64,000 bases of DNA from Streptomyces sp. NBC_00190 (GTDB taxonomy: Bacteria > Actinomycetota > Actinomycetes > Streptomycetales > Streptomycetaceae): assembly GCF_036203305.1 (NCBI RefSeq), contig NZ_CP108131.1, positions 2,976,001 through 3,040,000 of the forward strand, written 5' to 3'. Under the pieces are notes generated by a model. The model saw nothing but the letters and a program-made list of their open reading frames with translations. It ran no database searches and was not told the origin of the DNA. Positions within the stretch are counted from its first letter, which is position 1. Each line of letters starts with the position of its first letter. Positions 53,734 to 63,785 of this stretch are shown in pieces. The position numbers and the translations under genes were made by a program.

Positions 53734-54723
53734 TCACCCCTCCCCCAGGGGCCACGAGTAGGGCCCCTGGGGGTCGTCGAGCCATGACCACTGGCCCTCG
53801 GCGGTGACGGTGACCCCGAAGCGCTCCCGGGCCGGGCGGCCCTCGCGCCGCCACAGGTCCAGGGCCTCCCGGGGATGCAGGACGCCCGCGGTCAGCACGA
53901 GCATGAACTGGAAGCGCTCGTTCTCCACCAGCTCGTACGGGAGCCCGTACGGCACCCCGGCCGACGGCTGCGGCGCCGCCGTGGCCCCGCGCAGCGGAAC
54001 GAAGTACGCCGGGTTGTGCAGGAAGCGGCCCTCGGCGAAGTCGGCGTCCCTGACCGTGAGCGCGATCAGCCCGGTCGACAGCGGGGCCAGGATCCGCGCC
54101 CCGGGCCGGCACTGGGCCGGCCAGGTGTGCGGGACGAGCGGCAGCGTGCAGGTCACCATGATCCGGTCGAACGGGGCCCGGGCGGGACAGCCGCGCGCCC
54201 CGTCGCCCGTGACCACCACCGGGTGGTAGCCGAGCTCGGCCAGGTGGGCACGCGCGGACTCGGTGATCTCCTCGTCGAGGTCCACGGTGGTGACGAGGTC
54301 GTCGCCGAGCCGGTGGCACAGCAGGGCGGCGTTGTAGCCGGTGCCCGCGCCGATCTCCAGCACGTTGTCGCCGTCGCGCACGTCCAGCGCCCGGAGCATC
54401 TTCGCCATCAGCGAGGGCTGGCTGCTGGAGGAGACCAGCTCGCCGTCGCGCAGCCGGGTCGCGAGCGGGGTGTCCTCGTAGACCCCGCGCAGCCAGCGGG
54501 CCCGGCGTTCGGGGTCGGGGTCCTCGGCCCAGAGCCGTTCGTGGCCGGCGCCGCGGCTGGTCCAGAAGTAGGGGACGAAGACGTGCCGGGGAACGGCGGC
54601 GAACGCCGCCCGCCAGGCCGGGTCGTCCAGCACCCCGGCCGCCGTCAGCTCGCGCACCTGTGCGGCGTGCGCGGTTTCGCGCAGGTCCCGTACGCGGGTG
54701 GTGCGAGAGGTGTGTGCGCCCAT
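53734..54723 (-). CDS. PCMT-like SAM-dependent methyltransferase
   Basis: 329 residues. Begins like protein-L-isoaspartate O-methyltransferases (ELTAAGVLDDPAWRAAFAAVPRHVFVPYFW) with motif I VLEIGAGTGYNAALL, VTTVDLDEEI and GYHPVVVTGDGARG. The C-terminal third (LTAGVLHPREALDLWRREG, QWSWLDDPQGPYSWP) is an actinobacterial extension, so it may act on another substrate, as do PCMT-related RiPP tailoring enzymes. No RiPP precursor is adjacent. Convergent with the FHA gene. Confidence 0.83.
   Translation of the reverse strand: MGAHTSRTTRVRDLRETAHAAQVRELTAAGVLDDPAWRAAFAAVPRHVFVPYFWTSRGAGHERLWAEDPDPERRARWLRGVYEDTPLATRLRDGELVSSSSQPSLMAKMLRALDVRDGDNVLEIGAGTGYNAALLCHRLGDDLVTTVDLDEEITESARAHLAELGYHPVVVTGDGARGCPARAPFDRIMVTCTLPLVPHTWPAQCRPGARILAPLSTGLIALTVRDADFAEGRFLHNPAYFVPLRGATAAPQPSAGVPYGLPYELVENERFQFMLVLTAGVLHPREALDLWRREGRPARERFGVTVTAEGQWSWLDDPQGPYSWPLGEG
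53742..53773. terminator. Hairpin between convergent FHA and methyltransferase genes
   Basis: Perfect 11-bp stem (53742-53752 / 53763-53773), 10-nt loop. It overlaps the last codons of the methyltransferase gene and follows the FHA stop by 23 bp. Confidence 0.6.
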
Positions 54724-54838
54724 GACTCAACTGTCCTGCGGGCCGCCCTCGGGTGCGACCTCGCGGAGTCCGCGCGGGCGCGGTGCAGGGGGTCCTAGGA
54801 CCCCGGTCCTCCGTCCGGGCGTCTGAGACGATGGTCGG

Positions 54839-55243
54839 GTGAACGAGATTCCGCGGGGCACGCTTCAGGAGCAGACCTTCTACGAGCAGGTGGGCGGCGA
54901 GGAGACCTTCCGCCGCCTGGTCCGGCGCTTCTACCAGGGGGTCGCGGAGGACCCGCTGCTGCGCCCGATGTACCCGGAGGAGGACCTGGGCCCGGCCGAG
55001 GAGCGGTTCACGCTGTTCCTGATCCAGTACTGGGGCGGCCCGACCACCTACAGCGAGCACCGCGGCCATCCGCGCCTGCGGATGCGGCACGCCCCGTTCC
55101 AGGTGGACGCGGCGGCGCACGACGCGTGGCTGAGCCACATGCGGGTCGCGGTGGACGAGCTGGGCCTGGCGCCGGAGCACGAGGCCCAGCTGTGGAAGTA
55201 CCTCACGTACGCCGCCGCGTCGATGATCAACACGGCGGGTTAG
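54839..55243 (+). CDS. glbO: Group II truncated haemoglobin (GlbO-type)
   Basis: 134-residue 2-on-2 globin. Seen: TFYEQVGGEETFRRLVRRFYQGVAEDPLLRPMYP, FLIQYWGGPTTYSEHRGHPRLRMRHAPF (proximal His in MRHAPF) and HDAWLSHM (Trp G8). This pattern marks trHbO proteins that bind oxygen/NO and act in redox or nitrosative stress. The GTG at 54839 is the only credible start; its ribosome site is weak. Divergent from the methyltransferase and convergent with the hypothetical/thioesterase operon. Confidence 0.9.
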   Translation: MNEIPRGTLQEQTFYEQVGGEETFRRLVRRFYQGVAEDPLLRPMYPEEDLGPAEERFTLFLIQYWGGPTTYSEHRGHPRLRMRHAPFQVDAAAHDAWLSHMRVAVDELGLAPEHEAQLWKYLTYAAASMINTAG

Positions 55244-55280
55244 CCGGGCCGGGGATTCAGCCCCGGGATTCAGCCGGAGA

Positions 55281-56009
55281 TCAGCCCGAGGTCCGGACCG
55301 GGCGGACCTGGAGGGCGCCCAGGCCGCCGCCCAGGCCGGGGCTGCGCATGGCGACGGAGCCGTACGGGGTACGCAGCCGCAGCCAGCTCCCGGCGGCGAG
55401 CAGGGCCACCGGGTCGGGGGCGGTCTCCGTACGCGGGCTGGCGGCGGGCACGGTGGCCCGTACCGGCCGCAGGAAGCCCAGGGACTGCGCGGCGTGCACG
55501 GCGCGCAGCGGGAGCTCGGTGTCGCCCAGCGTCCGCGACCAGATCTCGCGGCCGATGCGGTCGCGCTCGGACCGGGTCCGGTGCTGTTCGGGCAGGGCCT
55601 CGTCGCGGGCCCGGAACTCGGCGACGGCACCCGCCACGGCCGCCCCCATCTCCTGGGGCCCGGGCAGCCCGGGCAGCTGCCGCCAGCCGCCGCGCGGCGG
55701 GAGCACCCCGGTCCACGGCGGGCCGGTGACCGGCCGCGGCACCGTGGCCGCGGCCGAGGCCTCGTCCACGGATTCCAGGAGCTCACCGGCGGAGACCGTC
55801 AAGTCGAGCGGCGCCTCGACGGGCGCGGCGAGCCGCACCGTGCGGATGGCCAGGACCTCGAAGGACGGCGGCCGTCCGAAGACGGCGAGCGCGCCGCCGC
55901 CGGCCTGAAGGCGGACGGCGGCGGCGCGGTCGTAGTGCACCAGCCGGCCCAGGAAGGCGGCGAGGTCCGCCGCCTCCCCGGAGTCGGCGAAGTGCAGCCG
56001 TTCGTTCAT
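55281..56009 (-). CDS. Hypothetical actinobacterial protein
   Basis: 242 residues, soluble, no motif I can name. Alternating strands and helices: AAAVRLQAGGGALAVFGRPPSFEVLAIRTVRL looks like a beta-rich half, then a Pro-rich linker and an Arg-rich helical part (RTRSERDRIGREIWSRTLG). It is translationally coupled to the upstream thioesterase by an ATGA overlap and so is the last gene of an ettA-thioesterase-hypothetical operon, which suggests a housekeeping role. Confidence 0.7.
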   Translation of the reverse strand: MNERLHFADSGEAADLAAFLGRLVHYDRAAAVRLQAGGGALAVFGRPPSFEVLAIRTVRLAAPVEAPLDLTVSAGELLESVDEASAAATVPRPVTGPPWTGVLPPRGGWRQLPGLPGPQEMGAAVAGAVAEFRARDEALPEQHRTRSERDRIGREIWSRTLGDTELPLRAVHAAQSLGFLRPVRATVPAASPRTETAPDPVALLAAGSWLRLRTPYGSVAMRSPGLGGGLGALQVRPVRTSG

Positions 56010-56461
56010 GCCGCGAGGCGTCCTTCCGAGCCGACGGGCTCGTCGAGGTACTTCTCGAGGAAGTGCTTCTCCTCCGCCGTGATGCGGCGGGGCCGCCCCT
56101 CGGCGAGGTTGTAGGGCACGACCACGGTCGAGGCGCGCACGTAGATCCTCTCGGGCGCGTCCTCGGTCGCCTCGTCCTTGACCTCGTAGCCGATGGTCAG
56201 GGACGCGGCGCCTATCCGGGTCACCCAGGACTCGATGAGCACCGGCTCGTGACGGTGCACGAGGGGCAGCTTGTAGTCGATCTCGTGGCGGGCCACGACG
56301 GACCCGCCCGTGAAGGACTCGCTGCCCTCCCCCGGCGCCAGCCGGAACATGAAGTCGATCCTCGCCTCCTCCAGGTAGCGGAGGAAGACCACGTTGTTCA
56401 CGTGTCCGAAGGAGTCCATGTCCGACCAGCGCAGGGGGCACCGGTAGTGGTGTCTGGCCAT
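56006..56461 (-). CDS. Acyl-CoA thioesterase (hotdog fold)
   Basis: 151 residues of the 4-hydroxybenzoyl-CoA thioesterase type: RWSDMDSFGHVNNVVFLRYLEEARIDF contains the catalytic Asp and HVNN loop; GGSVVARHEIDYKLPL follows. Cleaves acyl-CoA thioesters in the cytosol; substrate unknown. Start at the ATG giving MARHHYRCPLRW, 10 bp after ettA; a longer frame to 56527 would run into ettA. Ends in an ATGA overlap. Confidence 0.9.
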   Translation of the reverse strand: MARHHYRCPLRWSDMDSFGHVNNVVFLRYLEEARIDFMFRLAPGEGSESFTGGSVVARHEIDYKLPLVHRHEPVLIESWVTRIGAASLTIGYEVKDEATEDAPERIYVRASTVVVPYNLAEGRPRRITAEEKHFLEKYLDEPVGSEGRLAA

Positions 56462-56471
56462 GGTGCGGACC

Positions 56472-58136
<1,665 letters not shown>

Positions 58137-58402
58137 GAGAAACCGTCCGGCAGATCGATGGGCAGGCAGATACACCCCATCTTGCCAGCCGTCCACCCTC
58201 CGGGGGAAACGCGTAAGGTCGGGGCCCCTGAGCTGGGGCGCGGCCGTAGGCCGACCTCACGCTCCGGTCATGAAGGCCGGTCGAGCACGCAAGGGGCGGG
58301 GCATCGGGCGGGGCGGGCACTTTCCCGTGGAGCCGCCCGGGGCGACGGACGGCACGGCAGGATTCCCCTGAAGGCGACGGGAACGAGCGGCCGGGGGGCT
58401 CC
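58137..58402. other. ettA upstream region with nested inverted repeats
   Basis: No credible gene. AGGTCGG (58216-58222) can pair with CCGACCT (58251-58257), enclosing GCCCC-tgagct-GGGGC (58224-58239). A competing CGGCC-gta-GGCCG stem (58241-58253) shares bases with the outer arm. The role is unknown; it could belong to the ettA promoter or to the leader of the small plus-strand ORF. Confidence 0.4.
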
Positions 58403-58489
58403 ATGGGGAACACGATGCTGGCACTGGCGGTGGCACTGGTCGGCGTCATGGGCACCGCGATGCGGGCCGACCTCGGCGTGGACGCGTAG
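58403..58489 (+). CDS. Possible 28-residue membrane peptide
   Basis: Short frame MGNTMLALAVALVGVMGTAM... ending GVDA, one hydrophobic helix then a short charged end. A GGGGGG run lies 4 nt before the ATG. It is too short for composition tests, and I do not recognise it; it occupies a gap otherwise empty between divergent ettA and convergent PAP2-kinase genes. Could be chance. Confidence 0.35.
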   Translation: MGNTMLALAVALVGVMGTAMRADLGVDA

Positions 58490-58544
58490 GCCCTGCCCTC
58501 TGTCCTGTTCCCCGCTCGGCCCCGTCCCGTCCGGTCCGGTCAGG

Positions 58545-60023
58545 TCACGTCCGCGGCCGGTAGACGGTGAGCGCGTCGGGGAGCTCGTCGAGGACCAGGG
58601 CCGTCGGCGACTCGGCGTACTCGCCGTCGTAGGCGAGGGGGGTGCCCGCCGGGATGTCCCCGATCCGCAGGCTGCGCAGCCGGGTCGCGGTGTGGACCGG
58701 GGAGCGGGTCAGCGGGCCCGCGAAGGCGGCGGCCAGCAGGCGGGGGCCGGGACGGCCGCCGCCGTAGACGAGCCGGACGTCGAGCAGGCCCTCGCCGAGG
58801 CTGTCGCGGCGCCGGGGGGTGGGGCCGGTCCCGTGATAGGTGCCGTTGCCCGCGAAGAGCAGCCAGACGCTCCGGGGCCTCCCGGCCAGCCGGAGCCGCA
58901 CGGGCCGCTCGGCGCGCAGTACCTGCCAGGCCGCCAGCAGCGCGGCGGCGGCTCCGCCGATGCGCGGGCCCCAGCGCAGCCGGTGGCGCAGCAGCTCCGG
59001 GTAGGCGCCGATGCTGAAGTTGTTCAGGAAATAGCCCGACCGGCCCTCCGGTCCGGGGGTGAAGCGGCCCACGCCGATGCGGACGGCGTGGCCCGAGGCC
59101 AGGGCGCGGCAGGTGTCCTCGGGTCCGCCGAGGCCCAGGTCCATGGCGAAGTGGTTGAGGGTGCCGCCGGGGAACACCGCCAGCGGAAGCCCGGCCCGCA
59201 GGGCGGCGGAAGCGGCCGCGTTGACGGTGCCGTCTCCGCCGCAGACGCCGAGGACGGTGGCGCGGGAGGCCGCCTCGTCCAGCCGGGCGGCCAGGTCCGG
59301 GCCCTCGCACTCGATCACCTCGGCCTTGGGGAGCCGGGTGCGCAGTACGTCGAGCCCGGCGGTCGCGGCCGTCCCCGATCCGGTGTTGACCACCAGGGTG
59401 AGCCCCTCCCCGTCGGGCAGCGCGGGCACGCCGACGGCGGTCCGCTCGTCGCCCGGCACGATCCTGGCCTCCTGGGCGTCCCTCGCGAGCCGGTCCACGA
59501 CGAAGCCCGCCGCCACGCCCAGCGCGGCCCCCGCGAGCACGTCGGAGGGGTAGTGCACCCCGGTGTACACGCGGGAGAAGGCCACGGACGCGGCCACCGG
59601 CGCCAGCACGGCGCCCCAGCCCGGGGACTCCAGCGCCAGCCCGGCGGTGAAGGCGAAGGCCGACGCCGAGTGCCCGGACGGGAACGAGGTGGTCTGCGGC
59701 TGCGTGGCCAGCTGCCGCACCGCGGGTACGCCGTCCAGCAGCGGCCGCGGGCGGCGTACGGACCATTTGGCGACGGTGTTGATGGTCGCGGACGCCAGCG
59801 CCAGCGAGGCGGCTCCGCGCACGGCGGCCTTACGGGCCCGGGCAGATCCGAAGACGGCGAGCGCGGCGGCGGCCCCGCCCCACAGCATCCCGTGGTTCGC
59901 GGCCCGCCCCAGCCGCGGCAGTACCCGGTCCGCCCCGTGCCAGTGCCGCCGGGCCACCATGTCGAACAGCGCGCGATCCCACCGCACCACCGTGCCCTGC
60001 CAGGTCAGTTCTTGATCCACCAT
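58545..60023 (-). CDS. PAP2 phosphatase - diacylglycerol kinase fusion
   Basis: 492 residues. The N-terminal membrane half has the PAP2 triad KWSVRRPRP, SFPSGHSAS and SRVYTGVHYPSD (catalytic Arg/His residues intact). The C-terminal half is a DAG/sphingosine kinase catalytic domain: TLVVNTGSG, GVCGGDGTVN, PGGTLNHFA and LAYDGEY. It combines a phosphatidate-type phosphatase with a lipid kinase, suggesting turnover between phosphatidic acid and diacylglycerol or undecaprenyl-phosphate metabolism at the membrane. Such fusions are known in actinobacteria. Confidence 0.92.
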   Translation of the reverse strand: MVDQELTWQGTVVRWDRALFDMVARRHWHGADRVLPRLGRAANHGMLWGGAAAALAVFGSARARKAAVRGAASLALASATINTVAKWSVRRPRPLLDGVPAVRQLATQPQTTSFPSGHSASAFAFTAGLALESPGWGAVLAPVAASVAFSRVYTGVHYPSDVLAGAALGVAAGFVVDRLARDAQEARIVPGDERTAVGVPALPDGEGLTLVVNTGSGTAATAGLDVLRTRLPKAEVIECEGPDLAARLDEAASRATVLGVCGGDGTVNAAASAALRAGLPLAVFPGGTLNHFAMDLGLGGPEDTCRALASGHAVRIGVGRFTPGPEGRSGYFLNNFSIGAYPELLRHRLRWGPRIGGAAAALLAAWQVLRAERPVRLRLAGRPRSVWLLFAGNGTYHGTGPTPRRRDSLGEGLLDVRLVYGGGRPGPRLLAAAFAGPLTRSPVHTATRLRSLRIGDIPAGTPLAYDGEYAESPTALVLDELPDALTVYRPRT

Positions 60024-60056
60024 TGTCTGCCCCTACCCCGGGGCGTGGATCCGAAA

Positions 60057-61340
60057 TCAGGCCTGGCCGTCCTCCCCCTCGTCCAGCGGGCGCTTGCGGA
60101 GCAGGAGGACCACCAGGCCGCCCAGGACCACCAGGCCCACCGCCAGGGAGGCGATGACCGGGGTGGCCGCCGAACTGCCGCTGGTGGCCAGCCGCTCCTC
60201 GTCCGGGGAGTCCGGCGTGGCCTGGGCGGCGGCGGACTGGACGCCCTGCTGCCCGGCGGGCGTGACCGCGTTCCCGCCGGCCGTGGCGGCCGTCCCGACG
60301 ACCGGGGGCTCCGGCCAGACCGCCGTGGCCGTGGCGGCGGCCGCGGACTCGCTGGAGCCCGCCACGATCAGCGCCCGGGCGGGCACCCCGCTGGTGAACA
60401 ACCGCCCGACCGGCACCTTGGTCGCGCCGTGGACGGTGACCGAGGCCGTCCCGTCGGGGGTGCCCGCGGGCACCTCGAAGTACAGCCGGCTGCCGTTGAC
60501 GGCGGACTCCATCGGCCGCCCCTCGGCGTCCACCACCCGCACCCCCATCGCGACGGCCGCCGCGTCAGGGACGACCGACACGCTCCGCGCCCCGGTCCGC
60601 ACGGTCACCGGGCCGAGCCGGGTGCCCACCGCCCCGGACACGCCGCCCGGGTCCAGCCCCAGCGAGGCGGGCGGCTCCGGCAGCTGTCCGGCCTGCCGCT
60701 GCAGATAGTCGGCCAGCTTCTCCGCCGCCGGGTCCGCGGCCTCCACCTGCACCCCGTCCGCCAGCCGCCAGATCGCGACCTGGGTCCCGGCCGCCGCGCT
60801 CTCCGCGGTGAGCGCCCCGGCCCCGGCCACCTTGGCGAGCCCGGCCAGATCGTTCAGCTGGGGATAGGAGTGCTCCAGGACCCAGCGGATCCGGCCCGCC
60901 TCCCGGTTCCCGGCCAGCGGGCTGCCGGCCCAGCCGCTTTCGGTATACCGGGCCTGCGGCTGCGCGTTGCCCGCGACGCCGACCCCGTACGTCTGGAGCA
61001 TCCCGCCGCCGTCGACCCGCATCTCATAGAGGCCGGCCGGGATCTGCCGGACCGATCCGTCCCCGGAGCGGAGGACCGCCTGCCCGTAGGTCTTCAGCCC
61101 GTCCAGCACGGCGCTCGCACCCTCCGGCGCCCGGGAAGCCGCGGGGTCGGAATCGGCGGCCGCTTGGGCGCCGGGCGCGGCGGCGAGGGCCGCGGCCAGC
61201 AGGGCCACCGCCAGCGGGCGGCGCGCGGAGCCCCGTACCGACACGGCGCCGGAAGCAGAGCGACCGCAAGGACGAGCCGAAACCGGAGCGGAAGCAGGAA
61301 CGGAAGCAGGAACGGAGGATGCGGGAACGGCAATCGACAC
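60057..61340 (-). CDS. Thioester-domain-like surface protein lacking the thioester Cys
   Basis: 427 residues. A long N-terminus with VPAS repeats, then a signal-peptide core (RRPLAVALLAAALAAAPGAQA), then a TQxA/thioester-type domain: GGGMLQTYGVGVAGNAQPQARYTESGW, IRWVLEHSYP and GTQVAIWRLADG (Gln187). In the family the YCxx cysteine forms the thioester with this Gln; here that place is Gly119. It ends in a degenerate sorting-like LATSG, a TM helix and RKR, so it is membrane- or wall-anchored. The GTG start follows GGGGAAG. Probably an adhesin-like coat protein. Confidence 0.8.
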   Translation of the reverse strand: MSIAVPASSVPASVPASAPVSARPCGRSASGAVSVRGSARRPLAVALLAAALAAAPGAQAAADSDPAASRAPEGASAVLDGLKTYGQAVLRSGDGSVRQIPAGLYEMRVDGGGMLQTYGVGVAGNAQPQARYTESGWAGSPLAGNREAGRIRWVLEHSYPQLNDLAGLAKVAGAGALTAESAAAGTQVAIWRLADGVQVEAADPAAEKLADYLQRQAGQLPEPPASLGLDPGGVSGAVGTRLGPVTVRTGARSVSVVPDAAAVAMGVRVVDAEGRPMESAVNGSRLYFEVPAGTPDGTASVTVHGATKVPVGRLFTSGVPARALIVAGSSESAAAATATAVWPEPPVVGTAATAGGNAVTPAGQQGVQSAAAQATPDSPDEERLATSGSSAATPVIASLAVGLVVLGGLVVLLLRKRPLDEGEDGQA

Positions 61341-61408
61341 AGTCTTCCCCTTCGGGCCAAAGACCCAGGTGCCCGTGAGTACCGGGGAATCCTATCCGGC
61401 TCGAACAC

Positions 61409-61816
61409 TCAGACCACCGCCGCCTTCTGATTGCCCATCAGCGGCGTATCGGTCTTGACCACGCGGCGGAACGCGGCCGTCCCCCGGTTGAGGTCGTGCC
61501 CGACGGCCGTGGCGTCGATCTCCGCCGAGACCCACCGCTGGCCCTCCCCGTCGGGCGGGTCCTCCCGCACCCGCAGCCGGCCGTGCACCACGAGCGGTTC
61601 GCCGACCGACACCGAACCGGCCAGGTTCACCGCGAGGGTGCGCCGCGCCCACACCGTGTAGAAGCTGGTGGACCCGTCGGTCCAGGCCTCCTTGCGCCGG
61701 TCGAAGTACCTCGGCGTCACGGCGAAACGGAACCTCGCCGACGGGCCGCCCACCGTCTCCTTGTAGTCGATCTGCGTCGCCACGTACCCCACGAGCGTCA
61801 CCTGGGTGTCGTTCAT
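61409..61816 (-). CDS. ssbB: Single-stranded DNA-binding protein, SsbB-type
   Basis: 135-residue OB-fold SSB: MNDTQVTLVGYVATQIDYKE, ARFRFAVTPRYFDRRKEAWTDG, SFYTVWARRTLAVNLAGSVSVGEPLVVHGRL. It ends TDTPLMGNQKAAVV, without the acidic DDDxPF tip used by replication SSBs to recruit partners, so it is the accessory paralogue. In S. coelicolor SsbB (SCO2683, from memory) acts in sporulation-specific chromosome segregation. Monocistronic in appearance. Confidence 0.88.
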   Translation of the reverse strand: MNDTQVTLVGYVATQIDYKETVGGPSARFRFAVTPRYFDRRKEAWTDGSTSFYTVWARRTLAVNLAGSVSVGEPLVVHGRLRVREDPPDGEGQRWVSAEIDATAVGHDLNRGTAAFRRVVKTDTPLMGNQKAAVV

Positions 61817-61915
61817 CCCGGCCGCCCTCCCCCGTGATTCGCACCCGCACGGACCGTCCGCACGGGGTACGCACCATGCTGGGGCCGCCCGCGGATCCCC
61901 GCTCCGGCCTGTGGA

Positions 61916-63781
61916 CTACTGGCGGGTTGTGGACAACCGCGTCCCCCCTGCGGCGACGGCGGCGTACTGCTCCCGCACCTCCCGGTAGCGCAGCAGCTCG
62001 GCCGCCACCGGCTCCAGCACCCGGGCCCGCCCGCACCCGGCCGCCGCCTGCCGCAGCGTCTGCTCCGCGTCCTGCCCGTACCTGCGCGCCGGGCCGCGGG
62101 CCGCGATCGAGCAGGCCCATTCCACCAGCGGCCCGCCGACGATGCCCGCCACCATCAGCAGCACCGGCGGCATCAGCTGCGGCTCCAGGACCCCGACGAT
62201 CTGCCCGACCAGCCAAAGGCCCCCGAAGATCTGCAGCAGCGTCATCGCCGCCTGCCCCAGCACCGCCGCCGGCCACCACGCGGGCCGCGGCGGTTTGACG
62301 GTGGGCACCGCGACCGCCGCGCCGAGGGTCACCGCCAGCTCGTCCAGCGCCTCCGGGAGCCGTTCGGCGCCGCGCACCGCCGTCTCCCGTACCGCCTGCG
62401 CCCACGGCTCGGGCAGGCCCGCGACCGCCTCGTCGGCGACCGCCCGCACGGCCAGCTCCACCTTCTGGCGCGCGGTCACCTCCTCCTCGACGGGCGCCTC
62501 GGGAACCGGCGCGCCCCGCCCGCCGATCGCCGCGAGGGCGGCCAGGCCCGCCAGCGTGCGCGGCGCGCGGCGGCTCTCGTACCACCGCCACAGCCGCAGC
62601 CACGGTGTCCCGCACGCCTTTCCGGCATTGCGCCGCCAGGCCCGCTCGGCCGCGATCCCTGCCGCATAGGCGCCGACCGCCTCGGCGAGCCGGTCCTCGA
62701 ACTCGGCGCGAGCCGCCTCCCCGATCTCCGGCCCCAAGTGCCCGGCCGCCACGTACAGCGGCCGCAGGCGCACCGCCGCGCGATCGACGTCGGCGGAAAT
62801 CCGCCGGGTCGCGGCGCCCTTCTCCTGGGTGAACTGTCCGAGGAGCTCGCGCAGTTCCCCGACGCCTTCACCCGTCAGCGCGGAAAGTCCGAGCACCGTG
62901 GCCCCCGGCTCCCCGTGCTCGCCCAGTGCGATCCCGTCCTCGTCCAGCAGCCGCCGCAGGTCGTCCAGTACGAGGTCGGCGGATTCCCCGGGCAGCCGGT
63001 CCACCTGGTTGAGCACGACGAAGGTCACCTCCGCGTGCCCGGCCAGCGGTCGCAGGTACCGCTCGTGCAGCACCGCGTCCGCGTACTTCTCCGGGTCCAC
63101 GACCCACACCACCGCGTCGACCAGCGCCAGTACGCGGTCCACGTGGTCGCGGTGCGCGCCGACCGCCGAGTCGAGGTCGGGCAGGTCGACGAGGACCATC
63201 CCGCGCAGTGCCTCCGCCTCCGAGGTCTCGCGGGGCCGGCGCCGCAGCCGCCCGGGGATCTCCAGCCGGTCCAGCAGCCCGGCGGCCCCGTCCGACCAGC
63301 TACAGGCGATGGGGGCGGCGGTGGTCGGCCGGCGCAGCCCGGTCTCGGAGATCTGCACCCCCGCGAGTGAATTGAACAGTGTGGACTTGCCGCTTCCGGT
63401 GGCCCCGGCGATCGCGACGACCGTGTGCTGCGGTGACAGCCCGCGCCGCGCGGCCGCTTCGTCCAGCACCCGGCCCGCCTCGGCGAGGGTCTTGCCGTCG
63501 AGCCGGGTCCGGGACAGCCCGACCAGCTGGCGCAGCGCGTCCAGGCGCGCGCGCAGGGCCCGCCCCTCGGGGCTGAGCGGGGGCGCGGACGCCTTGCCGC
63601 CGTCGCTGCCCGCGCCGGAGACCGCCCGGACGAGCGCCTCGTCGCCCTCGTCGCCTTCCTCGCCCTCGTTGCCCTCGCCGTCGCCCTCGGCGCCCTCGGC
63701 CGCCTCGACGGCCTTGGGGCGCGAGCGCGCGATGAGTCCGTCGTCCCAGCGGTCGTCGGTGCGGTCGGTCAGAGCGGTCAC
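61916..63781 (-). CDS. Dynamin-like/YfjP-type GTPase
   Basis: 621 residues. An acidic Glu/Gly-rich N-terminal region is followed by a P-loop GTPase: GATGSGKSTLFNSL (G1), TTAAP (G2), VDLPDLDS (G3) and LNQVDRLPG (G4). A long helical part follows, with a hydrophobic hairpin (AMTLLQIFGGLWLVGQIVGVL, PPVLLMVAGIVGGPLVEWA) near the C-terminus, so it probably sits on the membrane. The GTG at 63781 has AAGGAGAGG upstream, 4 bp after the stop of the neighbouring partial gene, indicating an operon pair. Confidence 0.88.
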   Translation of the reverse strand: MTALTDRTDDRWDDGLIARSRPKAVEAAEGAEGDGEGNEGEEGDEGDEALVRAVSGAGSDGGKASAPPLSPEGRALRARLDALRQLVGLSRTRLDGKTLAEAGRVLDEAAARRGLSPQHTVVAIAGATGSGKSTLFNSLAGVQISETGLRRPTTAAPIACSWSDGAAGLLDRLEIPGRLRRRPRETSEAEALRGMVLVDLPDLDSAVGAHRDHVDRVLALVDAVVWVVDPEKYADAVLHERYLRPLAGHAEVTFVVLNQVDRLPGESADLVLDDLRRLLDEDGIALGEHGEPGATVLGLSALTGEGVGELRELLGQFTQEKGAATRRISADVDRAAVRLRPLYVAAGHLGPEIGEAARAEFEDRLAEAVGAYAAGIAAERAWRRNAGKACGTPWLRLWRWYESRRAPRTLAGLAALAAIGGRGAPVPEAPVEEEVTARQKVELAVRAVADEAVAGLPEPWAQAVRETAVRGAERLPEALDELAVTLGAAVAVPTVKPPRPAWWPAAVLGQAAMTLLQIFGGLWLVGQIVGVLEPQLMPPVLLMVAGIVGGPLVEWACSIAARGPARRYGQDAEQTLRQAAAGCGRARVLEPVAAELLRYREVREQYAAVAAGGTRLSTTRQ

Positions 63782-63785
63782 CGCG

